Below, one piece after another: positions 44,624 to 54,753 of a stretch of DNA of 64,000 bases. Made by a program: the position numbers and the translations under genes. The notes below the pieces were generated by a model. It made no database searches and was not told the origin of the DNA. It saw only the letters and a list, made by a program, of their open reading frames with translations. This stretch comes from Methylotenera_A sp963701715 (GTDB lineage: Bacteria; Pseudomonadota; Gammaproteobacteria; Burkholderiales; Methylophilaceae), in contig CAVPAX010000008.1 of NCBI GenBank assembly GCA_963701715.1, forward strand, positions 11,336 to 75,335. The letters are read 5' to 3'. Position 1 is the stretch's first letter, and every line of letters starts with the position of its first letter.

Positions 44624-47398
44624 ATGAGCCCAACTAAATCGCAATATGAACATGCACTAAAAGAGAACATTCGCTATCTTGGACGTGAACTTGGTGCCGC
44701 AATTATAGCCAAAGACGGAATTGAAACGTTCAACATCATAGAGAGCATCCGCAAAGCTGCTGTCAAGTTCCACCGAGAAGGTGATCAGGATGCTAATTTA
44801 GAGCTGAACAATTTACTAAAATCTCTAACACCTGCTCAGACTATATCTGTTGTGCGAGCCTTCAGTTATTTCAAGCATTTAGTCAATATTGCAGAAGATC
44901 TTTACGCGCATCAGCAAACTATACTGGATGAAGATAACTTATCACCCGGCATGCTAGGGTATTCGATTACAAAAATTCTACAAAGAAATTTGAGCTTTAA
45001 GGAAGTCAAAGATTTTTTCGAGACGGCCTTAATCTCCCCGGTTCTGACGGCACACCCGACTGAAGTGCAACGTAAAAGTATTTTAAACATTGAACGGTCT
45101 CTGTCTGAACTGCTGGCTAAAAGAGCTTTGCTAGCTTCAAAAAAAGAGCTGGAAAGAAACAGCCTCGTTATACAGGGTGCAATTACTGCACTGTGGCAAA
45201 CGAAGATGCTGAGATTTACCAAACTTAGTGTCACAAATGAAATTGAGAACGCACTGACCTTTTATCAAATGACTTTTTTAGAAGCCATACCAGAGCTTTT
45301 GCAGGAGTTTGAATCTGAGCTTAATCAACGTTATGCAGACCAGATTGATGGCGAATATCATCTACCCAGTATTTTAGCTATGGGCAGCTGGATCGGTGGT
45401 GACCGTGACGGCAATCCATTTGTTAATGGTACCACGCTTAAATTGGCGATTGATAAACAAGCTACGACAGCTTTTAATTATTACCTAAAAGAAATACATG
45501 AATTAAAGCGCGAATTATCAATTTCTACACGCCTAGTGGATGCGAGTCAGAATCTATTAGAGCTTAGTCAAAAAGAACGTGACCAATCACCCCATCAGCA
45601 AGATGAAGTTTATCGACTAGCCCTGAATGCAATCGGCAAACGTATCGTCAATTCGGCCAAAGAGATGTCTTTACTAACAGACCTTGTGGAGATTAACGAT
45701 TATCTACCATATGCCAGCGCCCAAGATTTTCTCACGGATTTGAACATTATCGTAGACTCACTCAAAAAGAATCATGGCACAGCGCTGATTTACCCACGAT
45801 TGGGAAAACTCATTAAAGCGGTCGAAACATTTGGTTTTCATCTCGCAACAATTGACATCCGGCAATCTTCAGACGTGCATGAAACAGTCATTAATGAACT
45901 ATTTCTCAAGGCTGGTTATGATTTTAATTATGTTGAACTTTCTGAAGAAGAAAAAATTGAAACCCTGCTTCATGAACTTAAGCAGCCCAGACTACTATTT
46001 TCGCCTTTTCAGCATTACTCAGAGCTCGTGCACAAAGAAATAGACGTGCTATACAAAGCGCGGGATATTCGTAAGGGTTATGGTGACAAGGCCATAAGAC
46101 AGTACATCATTTCTCATACTGAGACTCTATCTGACTTATTAGAAGTCGCTCTCTTGCAGAAAGAAGCTGGCTTAATGAAAGGCATTTGGGGATCACAGAA
46201 AATTCAGATGGATCTCAATATTGTGCCGCTATTCGAGACCATCGCAGACTTAAGAAATGCACCTATGATTATGGGGCAATGGTTGAGCTTGCTAGGTATT
46301 CGTTACGTATTGCGTAATCAAGGAAACGAACAAGAAATCATGCTAGGTTACTCTGACAGCAATAAAGACGGAGGGTTTTTAACTTCTAATTGGGAGCTCT
46401 ACAAAGCTGAAATTTCTCTTGTCGAACTATTTAATCAAGCCAAGATTAAACTGCGCCTGTTTCACGGTCGTGGAGGAACGGTGGGACGAGGCGGCGGACC
46501 TACCTATGAGGCTATCATGGGGCAGCCGCATGGCACAGTAGACGGACAAATCAGACTCACAGAACAAGGTGAGATCATTGCCAATAAATACTCTGACCCC
46601 AAAGTAGGTAAGCGAAACCTGGAAACGCTCATCTCAGCCACTATTGATGCAACCTTGTTCCCACAAGACGAATTAGTGACAAAAAAACGCAGATCTTATG
46701 AAATGGTGATGGAGGAATTATCAACTACCGCAATGACCACTTATCGCCGCTTGGTTTATGAAACGCCAGGCTTTGCAGAATATTTTTTCTGTGCCACGCC
46801 AATCTCTGAGATTGCTGAACTCAACATCGGTAGCCGTCCCGCTGCTAGAAAAGCCACACAGCGCATAGAGGATTTACGTGCAATCCCTTGGGGATTTTCT
46901 TGGGGACAATGCCGCTTAATTTTACCTGGCTGGTTTGGCTTAGGTAGCGCAATACACCAATACCTAGATGTTGATGAGTCAATCAAAGAGTCACGCACCA
47001 AGATTCTGCAAGATATGCTTGAAGAGTGGCCCTTATTTACAACGCTTATCTCGAATGTGGACATGGTGCTGGCAAAAACTGATCTTGTAGTCGCCAAACG
47101 TTATTCTCAATTAGTAAAAAATGAAAATCTTAGAGAGTCTATTTTCAACAATATCGAGCAAGAATATATACGTACCAATGACGCACTGAATATCATGCTA
47201 AAAAGCAAAATACGCCTCAGTTGCAATCAAAGACTGGCCGAGTCTATTAAAAATCGCTTGCCATACCTTGATCCGCTTAATCATTTACAAGTCGAATTGA
47301 TTAAACGTTTTCGAGAGGGGGATATGGACGAGCGGATCAAACTCGGCATTCACTTAACTATCAACGGAATTGCCGCTGGATTGAGGAACACCGGTTAA
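44624..47398 (+). CDS. ppc: Phosphoenolpyruvate carboxylase
   Basis: A 924-residue enzyme fixes bicarbonate onto PEP to give oxaloacetate. Catalytic motifs are visible: the His in LTAHPTEVQRKS, GSWIGGDRDGNP, GYSDSNKDGGFLTSNWELYKAE and FHGRGGTVGRGGGPTYEAI, plus the C-terminal NGIAAGLRNTG. The spacing GGAG before ATG is good. In serine-cycle or RuMP methylotrophs it has an anaplerotic role, which fits the suggested host. It is convergent with the Anbu gene with no bases between the stop codons. Confidence 0.97.
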   Translation: MSPTKSQYEHALKENIRYLGRELGAAIIAKDGIETFNIIESIRKAAVKFHREGDQDANLELNNLLKSLTPAQTISVVRAFSYFKHLVNIAEDLYAHQQTILDEDNLSPGMLGYSITKILQRNLSFKEVKDFFETALISPVLTAHPTEVQRKSILNIERSLSELLAKRALLASKKELERNSLVIQGAITALWQTKMLRFTKLSVTNEIENALTFYQMTFLEAIPELLQEFESELNQRYADQIDGEYHLPSILAMGSWIGGDRDGNPFVNGTTLKLAIDKQATTAFNYYLKEIHELKRELSISTRLVDASQNLLELSQKERDQSPHQQDEVYRLALNAIGKRIVNSAKEMSLLTDLVEINDYLPYASAQDFLTDLNIIVDSLKKNHGTALIYPRLGKLIKAVETFGFHLATIDIRQSSDVHETVINELFLKAGYDFNYVELSEEEKIETLLHELKQPRLLFSPFQHYSELVHKEIDVLYKARDIRKGYGDKAIRQYIISHTETLSDLLEVALLQKEAGLMKGIWGSQKIQMDLNIVPLFETIADLRNAPMIMGQWLSLLGIRYVLRNQGNEQEIMLGYSDSNKDGGFLTSNWELYKAEISLVELFNQAKIKLRLFHGRGGTVGRGGGPTYEAIMGQPHGTVDGQIRLTEQGEIIANKYSDPKVGKRNLETLISATIDATLFPQDELVTKKRRSYEMVMEELSTTAMTTYRRLVYETPGFAEYFFCATPISEIAELNIGSRPAARKATQRIEDLRAIPWGFSWGQCRLILPGWFGLGSAIHQYLDVDESIKESRTKILQDMLEEWPLFTTLISNVDMVLAKTDLVVAKRYSQLVKNENLRESIFNNIEQEYIRTNDALNIMLKSKIRLSCNQRLAESIKNRLPYLDPLNHLQVELIKRFREGDMDERIKLGIHLTINGIAAGLRNTG

Positions 47399-48163
47399 TC
47401 AATAATGATCAACTAACGTTTGCTGGGTGGCCATGTACTGCCAGTCTGGATCAGGCAGGGCGTCGAATACGGCACGTAGGCCTTCACACCAACGACTGCT
47501 TATTTGCGAGAAGTAAGGGTCATCTTCAGTGATGTGATGCTGCAAGTCGAGACGCAGACTATCTTGCCTCAGGCTCACCAGATCGATAGGTAAGCCTACA
47601 GAAATGTTACTGCGCATGGTGGAATCAAACGAAACCATAGCGCATTTGATGGCATTTTTTAAAGTGGTGTTAGGGTGAATCACGCGATCCAGAATCGGTT
47701 TACCATATTTGGTCTCCCCGATTTGGAAGTACGGCGTCTCTTCTGATGCTTCTATAAAGTTGCCTTCTGAATAAATGAGAAACAGCCTGGGTGCCTCACC
47801 TCGTACTTGCCCGCCAATAATAAAATTAGCACTCATATCAACACTGCTCTTAGCAAGATAAGATTCATTATGCTTACGAACCTCTCGTAAACAATCCCCC
47901 AATAAAGTCGCAATATCAAATATTGACTCGGCATTCCAGACATTTGGCACATCGGCATGACGACCTCGCTGCTCCAGCAAATTGATCGCACTTTGCGTAA
48001 TAGACAAATTACCCGAACTCATCGTGACGATGACGCGATCACCGTCATTTACAAAAGTGCGCATTTTTTTGAAACAAGCCACTTGATCAACGCCAGCATT
48101 AGTTCTAGAGTCGGACGCGAACACCATGCCATCATTCAGTTTTAATGCTAAACAATACGTCAT
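47399..48163 (-). CDS. Anbu, proteasome-like peptidase
   Basis: A 254-residue HslV/20S-proteasome-type Ntn hydrolase of the Anbu family. The N-terminus MTYCLALKLNDGMVFASDSRTNAGVDQ exposes the catalytic Thr after Met removal; the Asp in SDSR and the Lys pair of FKKMR complete the expected active site. Central MSSGNLSIT and DLVSLRQDSL segments are family traits. Anbu subunits are known to form open helical or ring assemblies without an associated ATPase. In other genomes the gene is linked with ATP-grasp, Alpha-E and transglutaminase genes exactly as here, and it has been proposed to process the product of that ligase system. It is the last gene of the minus-strand cluster. Confidence 0.92.
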   Translation of the reverse strand: MTYCLALKLNDGMVFASDSRTNAGVDQVACFKKMRTFVNDGDRVIVTMSSGNLSITQSAINLLEQRGRHADVPNVWNAESIFDIATLLGDCLREVRKHNESYLAKSSVDMSANFIIGGQVRGEAPRLFLIYSEGNFIEASEETPYFQIGETKYGKPILDRVIHPNTTLKNAIKCAMVSFDSTMRSNISVGLPIDLVSLRQDSLRLDLQHHITEDDPYFSQISSRWCEGLRAVFDALPDPDWQYMATQQTLVDHY

Positions 48164-48275
48164 AAAATCTTTCCTACTAAAATCTTCCTTGCGGCTATTG
48201 TACTAGATAACCAAAGCGACGTAATGCCACAACATTCAAACAAGCATTGGTTATCTAAACAATTCTTGCAACTAT

Positions 48276-51200
48276 TCAACTAGATGACAATAAATTACTA
48301 GTGCACTCCCAACGCAAATCCAGCGTGTAAGGATAAGCTTGGTTAATGCTTTCAATTGGAATTTCCTCCAATTTAGAACTTGGTGTATGCCCATGATTCC
48401 AAAAACGGCTTATACGACGACCTTCTGCTTCGTTAGCATTAACGGGTAATGAGTCATAATTGCGCCCTCCAGGATGGCTAACATGATAAGTGCAGCCACC
48501 AATCGCCCGCCCGTTCCAAGTGTCAAAAATATCAAACACCAGAGGCGCCTGCACACCTATGCTCGGATGCAGTGCTGACGGCGGATTCCAGGCACGAAAC
48601 CTTACCCCTGCAACCTGTTCACCTTGGATTACCGTCTGTCTTAGTGGCACACGGCGGCCATTACAGGTGACTATATAACGATCTCCAATGGCACCGCTCA
48701 GCTTAACTTGCAAGCGCTCTACAGACGAATCTACGTACCTTGCCATGCCACCACTGGTAATTTCTTCTCCTAATACATGCCATGGTTCAATCGCCGTATG
48801 CAAATCAAGCTGTAAATCCCCCACCTGCATATTGCCGCATTTTGGGAAACGAAACTCTAGGAATGGTGCAAACCAGTCGGCTTTAAAAGCATAACCTGCA
48901 ATTTGCAAGTCTCTTGCAACATCATGAATATCACTGGCAATAAAATGTGGCAGCATGAAACGATCATGCAGTTGAGTACCCCAATTGATTAATGGTTTGG
49001 TATAGGGCGTTTTCCAGAACCACGCTACCAATGTTCGCAATAGCAACATTTGCATCAAACTCATCTGTGCATGGGGTGGCATTTCAAATGCGCGCAACTC
49101 TAACAAACCGAGCCTGCCGGTATCTGAACCCGGTGCGTAAAGTTTGTCGATACAAAATTCGCTACGATGCGTATTGCCGGTCATGTCTACCAAAAGATTA
49201 CGCAATAGTCGATCTACCAGCCAAGGGGCTGGCACCTCGCCCATCGGCATCTGCTGGAACGCTATCTCTAATTCGTAAAGACTGTCATTTCTCGCCTCAT
49301 CTACACGCGGTGCCTGACTGGTGGGTCCGATAAACAATCCTGAGAACAAATAAGACAATGCTGGATGATGTTGCCAATAAGTCACCAAACTGCGGAGTAA
49401 ATCGGGGCGACGCAGCAAAGGGCTATCTGCTGGCGTCATGCCCCCAAGCGTCACGTGATTGCCGCCGCCTGTGCCGGTATGCCGACCATCCAGCATGAAT
49501 TTCTCGGTGCCTAAACGAGTAAGGCGTGCCGCCTCGTATAGCGTTGTGGTGTTATGTACCAATTCTTGCCAGCTTGCTGCAGGGTGGATATTGACCTCAA
49601 TCACACCCGGATCTGGCGTCACTGGCAGTCGCGTCAAGCGCAAGTCATGGGGTGGTTGGTAGCCCTCAATCACTACAGGCATATTGAGTTTGTGACTCGT
49701 TGCCTCAACCGAAGCGATAATGTCCAAATAATGCTCCAACTCTGTGGTTGGCGGTACAAAAATGTACAACCTACCATGGCGTGCCTCGACACAGAGTGCA
49801 GTATGCGGGGTCCACTCAGGTTTTATTTCACTCTCAGCCGCTTCCATTTCGGTCGGATGTTCGGTTTTTTTGCTTGCCTTACTGTAGCGGCGGCTGATTT
49901 CTGAATCAATCTCCGCCAGTGACTCCACTGCCTCAAATAGGCTACGTTCATGCATATGATCCCGCTCCTCATAGGGCACCCAAGGCAAACTACTCAGTGG
50001 TAACCTCAGACCCATGGCAGAATCACCAGGTACTAGATACATTTCACCGCGACGGAACTCCCAAGGGCTACTGCTCCAAACTTCATGATGATGTTGATTT
50101 TTTTTAACTTGGCGGCGCCAATGTAACGGCAGCACATAACCAACTGGCTCCGCTAAGTCTGCAGATAAAATCTTGACCAACCGCTTGCGCTCAAGATCAT
50201 CTTTAAAATCAAATTTATCTAGTTCAATATTTTTTGGCAAGATGCCTTCCTGCAACAGGTAATACAATGGATCCTCATAACCGGCAAGAATATATTGACC
50301 TTTAAGCCCTAGATGTTTTGCCAGTTCGGCAATGTATCTTTCAGAATCTTTAACCTTAAAACCATAATCTTTGGTTTCATCTGCCTGCAAATTAGGGTTT
50401 TTCCAGATTGGTTTACCATCTTTCCTCCAGAAACATGCCAGCTGCCAGCGTGGCAGTTGCTCTCCTGGATACCATTTGCCCTGCCCAAAATACACTAAAC
50501 CACCTGAAGCAAAAGCATCTTTAAGTTTTCGCACCAGTTCGCCAGCAAGCTTACGTTTTTGCAAACCATCAGCTTCGGTATTCCATTCTGGCGCATCCAT
50601 ATTATCAATCGATACAAAGGTTGGCTCACCGCCCATGGTCAGACGCACATCCATTTTTTTAAGTGCTTTATCAACCTTATGACCAAGCATATCTATAGCT
50701 TCCCACTGCTTCTCAGTATAGGGTTTTGTTACACGGGCATCCTCATAAATGCGTCTAACACTATTACTAAACTCAAATTGAGTATTGGCCTGCCCTATAT
50801 ATGCGCCGACGATGGGGGCAGCGCTGACATAATCAGCAGTACAGGCCAATGGAATATGACCTTCTCCGGCAAACAAACCAGAAGTTGGATCTAGTCCTAT
50901 CCACCCTGCACCGGGAATATAAACCTCTACCCAGGCGTGCAAATCTGTAAAATCGACCTCTGTTCCAGATGGTCCATCTAAGGCCTTAATATCCGCTGTA
51001 AGTTGTACCAAGTATCCTGAAACGAATCGAGCTGCCAAACCTAAATGACGTAACAACTGAACAAGTAACCAGCTTGAGTCACGGCAGGAACCTAGTTTTT
51101 TTTCTAAGGTTTCTTCGCAAGTTTGTACGCCGGCCTCCATACGAATGCTGTAATTGATAGCTTGATTTATGCGCTGATTGACCTCTACAAGAAAATTAAC

Positions 51201-51622
51201 AATCGTCGTCTTATCTCGCGAGATTGAAGCGATCAATTTTTGCAGTAGCTCCCCATGTTCTTTAATTTCTAAATATGGCATCAGCTCTTTAAGCAACTGT
51301 TCCGGATAATTGAAAGGATAATACTCTGCATATTCTTCGACAAAAAAATCAAAAGGATTGATCACCGTCATTTCAGCAATCAGATCAACTTCAATAGAAA
51401 GTTCAGTCGATTTTTCCGGAAACACTACCCTCGCCGATAATTGCCGGACGGATCTTGCTGCCAGTTAATAAAGTGATTTTCTGGCTTAATTTTAAGCGAG
51501 TAACTGCTCACAGGCGTTCGTGAATGAGTGGCCGGGCCAAGCCGGAATATATGTGGTGTTAACTGAACTGGCTGGTCATAAACGTGCCTAGTTTTATGAT
51601 TGAGCGCAACTTTAATGGTCAT
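48276..51622 (-). pseudogene. Transglutaminase-DUF2126 protein, frameshifted near the N-terminus
   Basis: The complete protein would be ~1115 residues. Codons 1-62 (51622 down to ~51440) encode the bacterial transglutaminase N-terminal region, beginning MTIKVALNHKTRHVYDQPV and ending in DPSGNYRRG-stop. The rest is open from GTG 51425 (FPEKSTELSIEV). A single missing base near 51436 explains the break: restored, the junction reads GNYLARVVFPEK. The transglutaminase core is intact with Cys in GSCRDSSWLLV, His in DLHAWVEVYIP and Asp in GLDPTSG. The large C-terminal DUF2126 region (from ~270, RLTMGGEPTFVSIDN) has been suggested to be a GS-fold amidoligase-like domain. Translation of the long part from GTG is possible, so partial function cannot be excluded. 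Confidence 0.85.
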
Positions 51623-51627
51623 ATTTA

Positions 51628-52854
51628 TTACGCACTTTCAGCCTGTAATAGACGAAGGTTTTCTTCTACTCCTGCCGCTTCCGTAAGTTCAGCGACATTT
51701 TGCTTGGTAAAGAAACCATCAAAATCTCCAAAGCGCTGCACGTATTCGATAATAAGAGAGGAATGCTCCGAAGCGCTGGAGAAAATCTGCTTGAGGCCTT
51801 CCTCACGTGAGCCAATCACGTCCAGAAGGAAATCTTTCCCCTTGGCTCTGATAGCATCTACGACATAGTCAATGTTGATCTGGCCATTGGTTTCGCCATC
51901 TGCAACACCAAGCGCAATATGATGCAACCTTGGGCCATAGTTGCGTACAAAGTTCTCAGTAGGTGAAGGCAAGCCCACCAGATGATTCACGAAATACGGG
52001 TGATTGGCAGCAGTGAACACCTTGGCAGGGCTGGTACGCTCATCGTCATAATGTACACTTTTGGTGACGTTGGTTGAGGAGTTGGTCAGAAATATCATAC
52101 GAGCCCCAGTAGTAATAACTGGAAAGCGTCAGTATTCAAGTATTGCTACTTCCCAATTCTGGCTATAGATGCGCGTAGCTAAATGGTCTATCGGCAGAAT
52201 TAACTTATCCAGACCAAGTTTTGCTTGAGTTTCCTTGGCTTCAATATAACCACGATTCACATCATTGTTGATGACACTGACTCCTAGCACATAAACCCGT
52301 ATTTCTTCAGGTGGGCGCTCCCAATAACCGACGATGTTATGGGTGTATGGTGACGGCTTTACGATAGCCATATTGCCCGGTAATTCCAGTTTGCGAATTT
52401 GATCCTGGTTGAAAAAACGAATATCCCGTGTTTTTTGCAGTTCGACGACTTCATGCAAATTGGTGACACGAAAAATCTCGCCCATGTATCGCGAATTGGG
52501 CTTGTGTGCACCAATGGGGTAGACTTCGTTCAGGCTGCGGAAAATGCCGTGTATATTGGGATCACGAACTTCTCGCACCATGATGTCAGGTGAGTTCATG
52601 TCAATTCGGAGGATATGTGTCCAGTGCGATTCTGATTCAAGTGTGACTAAGTAATGATAAGGTGTCATCAACGCCAATTCACTAATGTAGGCTACTGAAC
52701 AGCCTGGCTCAACGGTAATCATCATCGCGTCAATTTCGTGCACCATATCAGTCAAACCGATGCGATCCCGATCTTCTAATAACTTGGGCAAAAATTCTTC
52801 AAACCAAGGAGAATTGACTTTGTCTCCGTGGCGGTGGTATTGCAATAAGTTCAT
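51628..52854 (-). pseudogene. VOC/HPPD-like protein gene with an internal stop
   Basis: Two ORFs in the same frame (52854-52129 and 52098-51628) are separated by a TGA and 30 bases. Reading the middle in the next frame gives LTLSSYYYWGSYDIS, which looks more protein-like, so two compensating one-base shifts may exist. The joined product is ~408 residues. The C-terminal half resembles 4-hydroxyphenylpyruvate dioxygenase and related VOC proteins: RLHHIAL with a possible metal His, and GLKQIFSSASEHSSLIIEYVQRFG with a possible metal Glu. The N-terminal half is less recognisable. Function is unknown; it lies inside the Anbu cluster between two transglutaminase genes. HPPD relationship is inferred by eye. 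Confidence 0.6.
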
Positions 52855-52914
52855 TAGGAACTTCCGTAATTAAAATATTTTTTTGTAGTATTTAAGAGTG
52901 CAAGCCAAATCAAG

Positions 52915-53730
52915 TTACTGCTGTATCTGCGACATTTCATGCACTTTAAACTTAATAGACAACTGCTCTTCACCCAAATCTTGCATCACACAGCTAATCG
53001 GACAAGCGTCCCGGTAATCCAGTCCTGTGGCAAGTCTAACATGTACGCCGTTTGACAGTACGTTATTAGCTACGTCAAAGCTTTGCCAGCCCTCGCCTAC
53101 CAGCCAGGCATCCGCCCAACTGTGGTTTTCAAGTTGATGATTGATTGGATTAAAACGATAGCCATGCACAAACCTTGCTGGGACTTTCAATGCCCTACAG
53201 CAAGCGATAAATAGGTGCGCAACCCCCCGACTTAACCCTTTGCCACAAGCAAGCACATCAATGGCGGATTGCTGGCTTTCATCAGCATCTTTAGCCCACT
53301 TTACTGTTTGGGTGATTCCATTCATTAAAACCATCAACAAGTCTTTATCAGCTATCTGACCTTGCGATAAAAATCTATGAGCGAACTGACGAATTTTTTC
53401 ATTAACTTGCGTTAGCCTGGTAGTACGAAGGTAGACTGGCAATGCCAAATCATCTGGGCTTATTACATTGTTTGCTGCTAAGTCAAGATCTGTTTCCACC
53501 TCGCCGCTCGCAGTAATCACGATTTCCTGATGAGGTGAATCTAGCACCAGCGTGTGCGAAGTATTGCCAAAAGCATCGGTATAAGGTGAGGTTCGACCGC
53601 TCACTTTAACATGCCAATTGTTGACACGCTGCCCAAACCCATCTCGTGGTGTAAGGCGCAACTGCTGAATGGTATAGCCTACCGGTTTGTTAAAAGCATA
53701 GGTGGTACGCTGCTCAATATTTAACTTCAT
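52915..53730 (-). CDS. Transglutaminase-like protein lacking the catalytic cysteine
   Basis: A 271-residue transglutaminase-fold protein has a bacterial N-terminal region (LNIEQRTTYAFNKPVGYTIQQLRLTPR) and a core domain. Where active relatives have G-V-C-Q-D-H-A-H, this one reads GLSRGVAHLFIACCR: the nucleophile is Ser and the next residues also differ. His in HSWADAW and Asp in SFDVANN remain. It is therefore probably catalytically dead or altered. ATG 53730 is chosen because GAGAGG stands seven bases upstream; the TTG six codons earlier is part of that site. It lies between the Alpha-E and VOC-like genes. Confidence 0.85.
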   Translation of the reverse strand: MKLNIEQRTTYAFNKPVGYTIQQLRLTPRDGFGQRVNNWHVKVSGRTSPYTDAFGNTSHTLVLDSPHQEIVITASGEVETDLDLAANNVISPDDLALPVYLRTTRLTQVNEKIRQFAHRFLSQGQIADKDLLMVLMNGITQTVKWAKDADESQQSAIDVLACGKGLSRGVAHLFIACCRALKVPARFVHGYRFNPINHQLENHSWADAWLVGEGWQSFDVANNVLSNGVHVRLATGLDYRDACPISCVMQDLGEEQLSIKFKVHEMSQIQQ

Positions 53731-53778
53731 GGTTATCCTCTCACTCAATTACTTTTAATGTCTAACTTTGGCTCTGAA

Positions 53779-54753
53779 TTAACACTGGCTCTGTCTCATC
53801 AGATTCTGATGCTCCGAGATTTGGCGCATTGAGATAAGTACGTTAATTCTTATTCCAAGGCGATTATTGTGTCTAAGAAAGGCCTCTAAAAACTCATGTA
53901 GACCACCACAGAAAATCTCTTCTATACGTCCGTAATGCAATCTGGAGTGCATCTCGCCAGCTTTACGCTTACATTCATCACCAGTATTGCCACTCAGTTG
54001 ATCAAGTACAGCCATTAGCTCATTCATGCAGGCATGTAGTGAGCGTGGTACGTCTTGACGTAAAATCAGAAGTTCAGCGACTCTTAATGGCATAACAGCA
54101 TCGCGATAAACTTTTAAGTAAGCCTCGTAAGCGCTTGCTGAACGCAACAATGCGCTCCACTCGTAATAGTCGACGGCACCGCGTACGTCGCTGGCTGATG
54201 GCAGCAATAGGTGATATTTCACATCCAACAAACGCGCCATATCGTCTGCGCGTTCGATAAAACCACCCAACCGAGTGAAACGAAAACCATCATCGCGCAA
54301 CATGGTGCCGTAGGTAACACCGCGGAACAGATGCGAACGGGATTTCACCCAGTCACAGAATTCTGACAAACCGCTATCCAGAATCAGTTTTCCATCTGCT
54401 GCAATTCCAGCCACGAGCTATTGATATTCTCCCACGTTTCGGAAACATCGCCACTCGCACGCATGGTGAATTTCACGTGCAGCACGCAGACAGTTATAGA
54501 TGCTGGAAAGATTCCGCTCATCCATTGCAATGTAGTAAATCACATTGCGCGCAGTGACTTCATCGTAAGTCTTATTAAAATCTTCTACAGTGTCTGATAT
54601 ATGCAGGAGTGGCACCCAAAGTGCAGCCTCACTTTGCGCTGCATTTTGTACGAGCGACATGCGATAGGTAACTTCCAGCATACGCGCCATATTTTCGGCA
54701 CGCTCAATGTAGCGTGCCATCCAGTAGAGGTGATCAGCTGTGCGGCTTAACAT
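53779..54753 (-). pseudogene. Alpha-E domain protein, disrupted
   Basis: The intact protein would be ~320 residues and all-helical. The N-terminal part (MLSRTADHLYWMARYIERAENMARMLEV) ends in a TAG at 54418; the C-terminal part runs from 54414 in the same frame. Between about 54468 and 54376 the next frame carries the conserved segment TMRASGDVSETWENINSSWLEL, so a one-base gain (or two-base loss) and a one-base loss flank it. The in-frame reading of this interval is nonsense with a stop. The second half contains RSHLFRGVTYGTMLRDDG, LGGFIERADDMARLLDVKYH and GRIEEIFCGGLHEFL. Alpha-E proteins accompany permuted ATP-grasp enzymes. Its start overlaps the ATP-grasp stop (ATGTTAA). Confidence 0.85.
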
